DNA from: Polaribacter sp.
Lineage (GTDB): Bacteria; Bacteroidota; Bacteroidia; Flavobacteriales; Flavobacteriaceae
Direction: 5' to 3'
Length of the DNA stretch: 64,000 nucleotides
NCBI RefSeq assembly: GCF_024639685.1
Contig: NZ_JAHEHX010000005.1
Coordinates: 1 to 64,000, forward strand
Shown here: positions 62,213 through 64,000 of the stretch, piece by piece
Layout: each line of letters begins with the position of its first letter
Position numbering within the stretch: the first letter of the stretch is position 1
Translations under genes and position numbers: made by a program
Notes under the pieces: generated by a model
Told to the model about the DNA's origin: nothing
What the model saw: only the letters and a program-made list of their open reading frames with translations
Database searches by the model: none

Positions 62213-63454
62213 TTATTGCTTAATAATACGTTTTGTAGAAACAACATTGTTTTCTTGATATACTTTAAGGATGTATGCACCTTTAGCAACACTAGATAAG
62301 TTTATTGTTTTTGAATTTACTTCTAAAACTTTTTGCCCTAATACACTAAAAACTTCTACTTTTTCTACCGCTCTAGAGCTATTTATCGTAAAAATATTGC
62401 TTGTTGGGTTTGGAAAAACCGAAATACTAGCATCGTCTTTAGTAATATCTTCTGTACTTAGTGTATTAAGAAATCCTATAGACTCAATTATAAGTCTGTT
62501 ATCAACACCAGTATCAGCAGCAGCACCATCTTTCTTTACAAATAATCTTAAGGCTGCAATATCTCCAGTCCAAGCAGTATTGCTACTCATATCTATATCT
62601 ACTTCTTCAACATCCGCTGAAGAGGTATTTATAGAAATATCTCCAGAACTTACACCATCTAATACATTAAATTGTATATGGTTGTTGGTAGCACTTTCAT
62701 TTTTATACCTTACTCTTATGTATTTGTAAGTATTAGCATTTATCTTGTAGTCCCCTAGAATTACTCTAGATCCACCACCAGTAGGTTCTAAACGCATTCC
62801 TGCAGTTTCAACTAATATAGCTTTTATAGCATTATCTACTTCCCATCCAAGTAAGCCTTGTTCTTTAAAAATATATTCGTGTTTGTATAGTTTATTGTCA
62901 AAAATTTGAATTTTATCAACAATAAGATCGCTAGTGCCATCAGTATCTAGCGCAATGGTTCTATCTCCAGAAGAATTTGATGTTGTTTCAGTTAAATAGA
63001 ATCTAATATCATATTGAGGGTTTAAATCTCCCCAATTATCACCACCATCTAATTTAAATATGTGTGTTCTAAAATCAGTATCATTACTACCAATTCTTAC
63101 AGGACCAAAAGTACTTACCGTCCCAGTAGAACCTCTTTTTGCTCTAAACCATAGGTATTTGGCATTTACATTTTCGTTCTTCATAGTGATTGCTATGAAA
63201 TCTTGTGTACCATTAGTAGGAATACCAGTATTAGAAGCTACAACCCATTTTATACCTGGTAATTCAGTATCTGCAGCATAGCTTGCTGTAATTTGTCCTG
63301 CACTATGAGTTACACTTGTTGTAGATGGGCTTGCAGTTGTATTATGCTCAGACCAACCTTCGGCATCATTTGTAAAATCCCATTCTTGTATTACTTGCGC
63401 ACTTGCAAGAAATGGAAGCGTTAATAATAGTGTAATAATTGTAATTTTTTTCAT
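62213..63454 (-). CDS. Secreted two-domain beta-sandwich protein with T9SS sorting tail, function unknown
   Basis: 413 residues with a cleavable signal (FLASAQV). Two similar beta-rich regions follow: residues 20-190 (WDFTNDAEGWSEHNTTASPS, KYLWFRAKRG, DFRTHIFKLDGGDNWGDLNP) and 190-330 (YIFKEQGLLGWEVDN, YKYIRVRYKNESATNNHIQF, WTGDIAALRLFVKKDG). Each has the repeated aromatic and Gly pattern of carbohydrate-binding jelly-rolls, often seen in proteins that bind polysaccharide. The C terminus (about 335-413: ASISVFPNPTSNIFTI, KVEVFSVLGQKVLEV, GAYILKVYQENN) is a typical T9SS domain. No catalytic motif was recognised. A secreted glycan-binding protein is the most economical guess. Confidence 0.75.
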   Translation of the reverse strand: MKKITIITLLLTLPFLASAQVIQEWDFTNDAEGWSEHNTTASPSTTSVTHSAGQITASYAADTELPGIKWVVASNTGIPTNGTQDFIAITMKNENVNAKYLWFRAKRGSTGTVSTFGPVRIGSNDTDFRTHIFKLDGGDNWGDLNPQYDIRFYLTETTSNSSGDRTIALDTDGTSDLIVDKIQIFDNKLYKHEYIFKEQGLLGWEVDNAIKAILVETAGMRLEPTGGGSRVILGDYKINANTYKYIRVRYKNESATNNHIQFNVLDGVSSGDISINTSSADVEEVDIDMSSNTAWTGDIAALRLFVKKDGAAADTGVDNRLIIESIGFLNTLSTEDITKDDASISVFPNPTSNIFTINSSRAVEKVEVFSVLGQKVLEVNSKTINLSSVAKGAYILKVYQENNVVSTKRIIKQ

Positions 63455-63487
63455 GATGATTCTTTTTAAATTAATGTTTAAATATAA

Positions 63488-63528
63488 AAATTAATCTTTA
63501 GAGTAAAAAATACGCTAAAGATTAATTT
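63488..63528 (-). terminator. Probable terminator stem-loop after the 55-residue ORF
   Basis: Left arm 63488-63501 and right arm 63515-63528 are perfect 14-base reverse complements around a 13-base loop. On the reverse strand the stem is followed by a run rich in T. It lies 17 bases downstream of the small gene ending at 63546 and upstream of the T9SS cargo gene. Confidence 0.7.
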
Positions 63529-63545
63529 GTGAATAGTTTCATATT

Positions 63546-63713
63546 TTAAAACCCAGTACCAGGTGCTTCTGGAGAAGCAGCTTGTGCTTTTTGAGGGTTT
63601 AGTATCATATACGTACCTAAAGCAGTTAACGCTGCATATTTACCGTAATTTCCTATTTTTTTAATAGCATCTTTACGAGTAATTTCTTCTTGTTTTTTTA
63701 TATTTTTTGACAT
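63546..63713 (-). CDS. Small protein of 55 residues with a Tat-like or export-like N terminus, function unknown
   Basis: ATG at 63713 to TAA at 63548-63546. The sequence starts with a charged lysine-rich stretch (MSKNIKKQEEITRKDAIKKI), then a moderately hydrophobic segment (YGKYAALTALGTYMI), an ALA-like site (NPQKAQA) and a short tail SPEAPGTGF. The TRKDAIKKIG motif followed by a hydrophobic core resembles the start of Tat-exported or anchored proteins, but without a canonical twin arginine. I do not recognise a family. It lies between two T9SS cargo genes on the same strand and has its own terminator-like hairpin, which supports a real gene. Confidence 0.6.
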   Translation of the reverse strand: MSKNIKKQEEITRKDAIKKIGNYGKYAALTALGTYMILNPQKAQAASPEAPGTGF

Positions 63714-63751
63714 GATTGTATTTTTTGTAAATTAATTTTTCTTTCTAAAGA

Positions 63752-64000
63752 TTATTCTAAAATAATTTTCTTGTTTAATCTACCTTCAGTAGTTTCTAAT
63801 TGCACAATGTAAATTCCGCTTGCCAATTTTGGTAAAAGAATATCTTTTACACCATTAGCGGTAAAAGAACTTCTTAATATTTGTTTTCCTAAAATATTAA
63901 ATAATTTAACTTTAGATTTTCCTTGAGCTCCAACAATTCTTAAAGAATTATCTTTTTTATAAATCGTTATATTGTCTAAAACAAAATCATCTGTATTTAA
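63752..64000 (-). CDS. 3' end of another T9SS cargo gene (partial)
   Basis: A reverse-strand frame is open from base 64000 to a TAA at 63754-63752, giving 82 residues. It reads DNITIYKKDNSLRIVGAQGK, KVKLFNILGKQILRSSF, LPKLASGIYIVQLETTEGRL and ends KKIILE, a complete type A T9SS C-terminal sorting domain. The passenger domain lies outside the window, so its function is unknown. It is upstream of the small gene on the same strand, with a 38-base gap. Confidence 0.85.
   Translation of the reverse strand, partial: LNTDDFVLDNITIYKKDNSLRIVGAQGKSKVKLFNILGKQILRSSFTANGVKDILLPKLASGIYIVQLETTEGRLNKKIILE

Noticed and set aside
62271..62729. A 152-residue forward ORF
   Set aside because: It is fully antisense to the T9SS cargo gene, which has a signal, repeats and a sorting tail; the forward frame has none.
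1..64000. CRISPR arrays, tRNA or rRNA genes, insertion sequences with inverted ends
   Set aside because: No repeat-spacer pattern, no RNA gene signatures and no complete transposase were seen; only the integrase-like fragment at the left end.

Overview
This window is AT-rich, densely coding DNA from a marine-type member of the Bacteroidota, most likely Flavobacteriia. The evidence is two SusC/SusD pairs, a hybrid two-component system, Bacteroidota-type lipoprotein signals, type IX secretion (T9SS) C-terminal tails and TAnnTTTG-type -7 promoter motifs. Almost the whole window is one large polysaccharide utilization locus (PUL) for a sulfated, fucose- and hexosamine-containing polyanion. No rRNA, tRNA or CRISPR was seen.

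Layout. (1) 1-1484: a ragged left border with a tyrosine-recombinase fragment behind a lipoprotein signal (reverse strand, runs off the window) and a wrecked sulfatase gene. (2) 1514-14655, forward: GH3, GH20, sulfatase, a GH43/GH117-like propeller, a degenerate sulfatase, a BNR-type propeller, an S1_7-like sulfatase and a divergent GH20, closed by a terminator at about 14.7 kb. (3) 24480 down to 14844, reverse: a tightly packed nine-gene L-fucose operon: UxaA-type dehydratase, SDR, FAH-family hydrolase, lactonase, GH29 alpha-L-fucosidase, SDR, FucP-type transporter, mutarotase and sulfatase. (4) 24583-29620: an AraC regulator divergent from a hybrid two-component system. (5) 29791-40714: two SusC/SusD pairs and a surface glycan-binding lipoprotein. 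(6) 40824-57897, forward: six sulfatases or sulfatase-like enzymes, three GH20 (two in tandem), GH105 and GH2. (7) 64000 down to 58002, reverse: a PL8 chondroitin-lyase-like enzyme with a DNRLRE domain and T9SS tail, an SGNH esterase-like protein, a T9SS cargo of unknown function, a 55-residue small protein and the 3' end of another T9SS cargo.

How the parts fit. PL8 cleaves hexosamine-uronic acid polymers of the chondroitin/hyaluronan type and leaves unsaturated uronic acid ends. GH105 can remove those ends, GH20 enzymes release GalNAc/GlcNAc, sulfatases (eight apparently intact, two degraded) strip sulfate, GH29 releases L-fucose, and a complete non-phosphorylating route can turn L-fucose into pyruvate and lactate. 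Together these match the composition of fucosylated chondroitin sulfate, the sea-cucumber glycosaminoglycan, or a similar fucose-branched glycosaminoglycan. This substrate assignment is inference. The individual family assignments are mostly secure, but sulfatase subfamilies are judged by eye from motifs.
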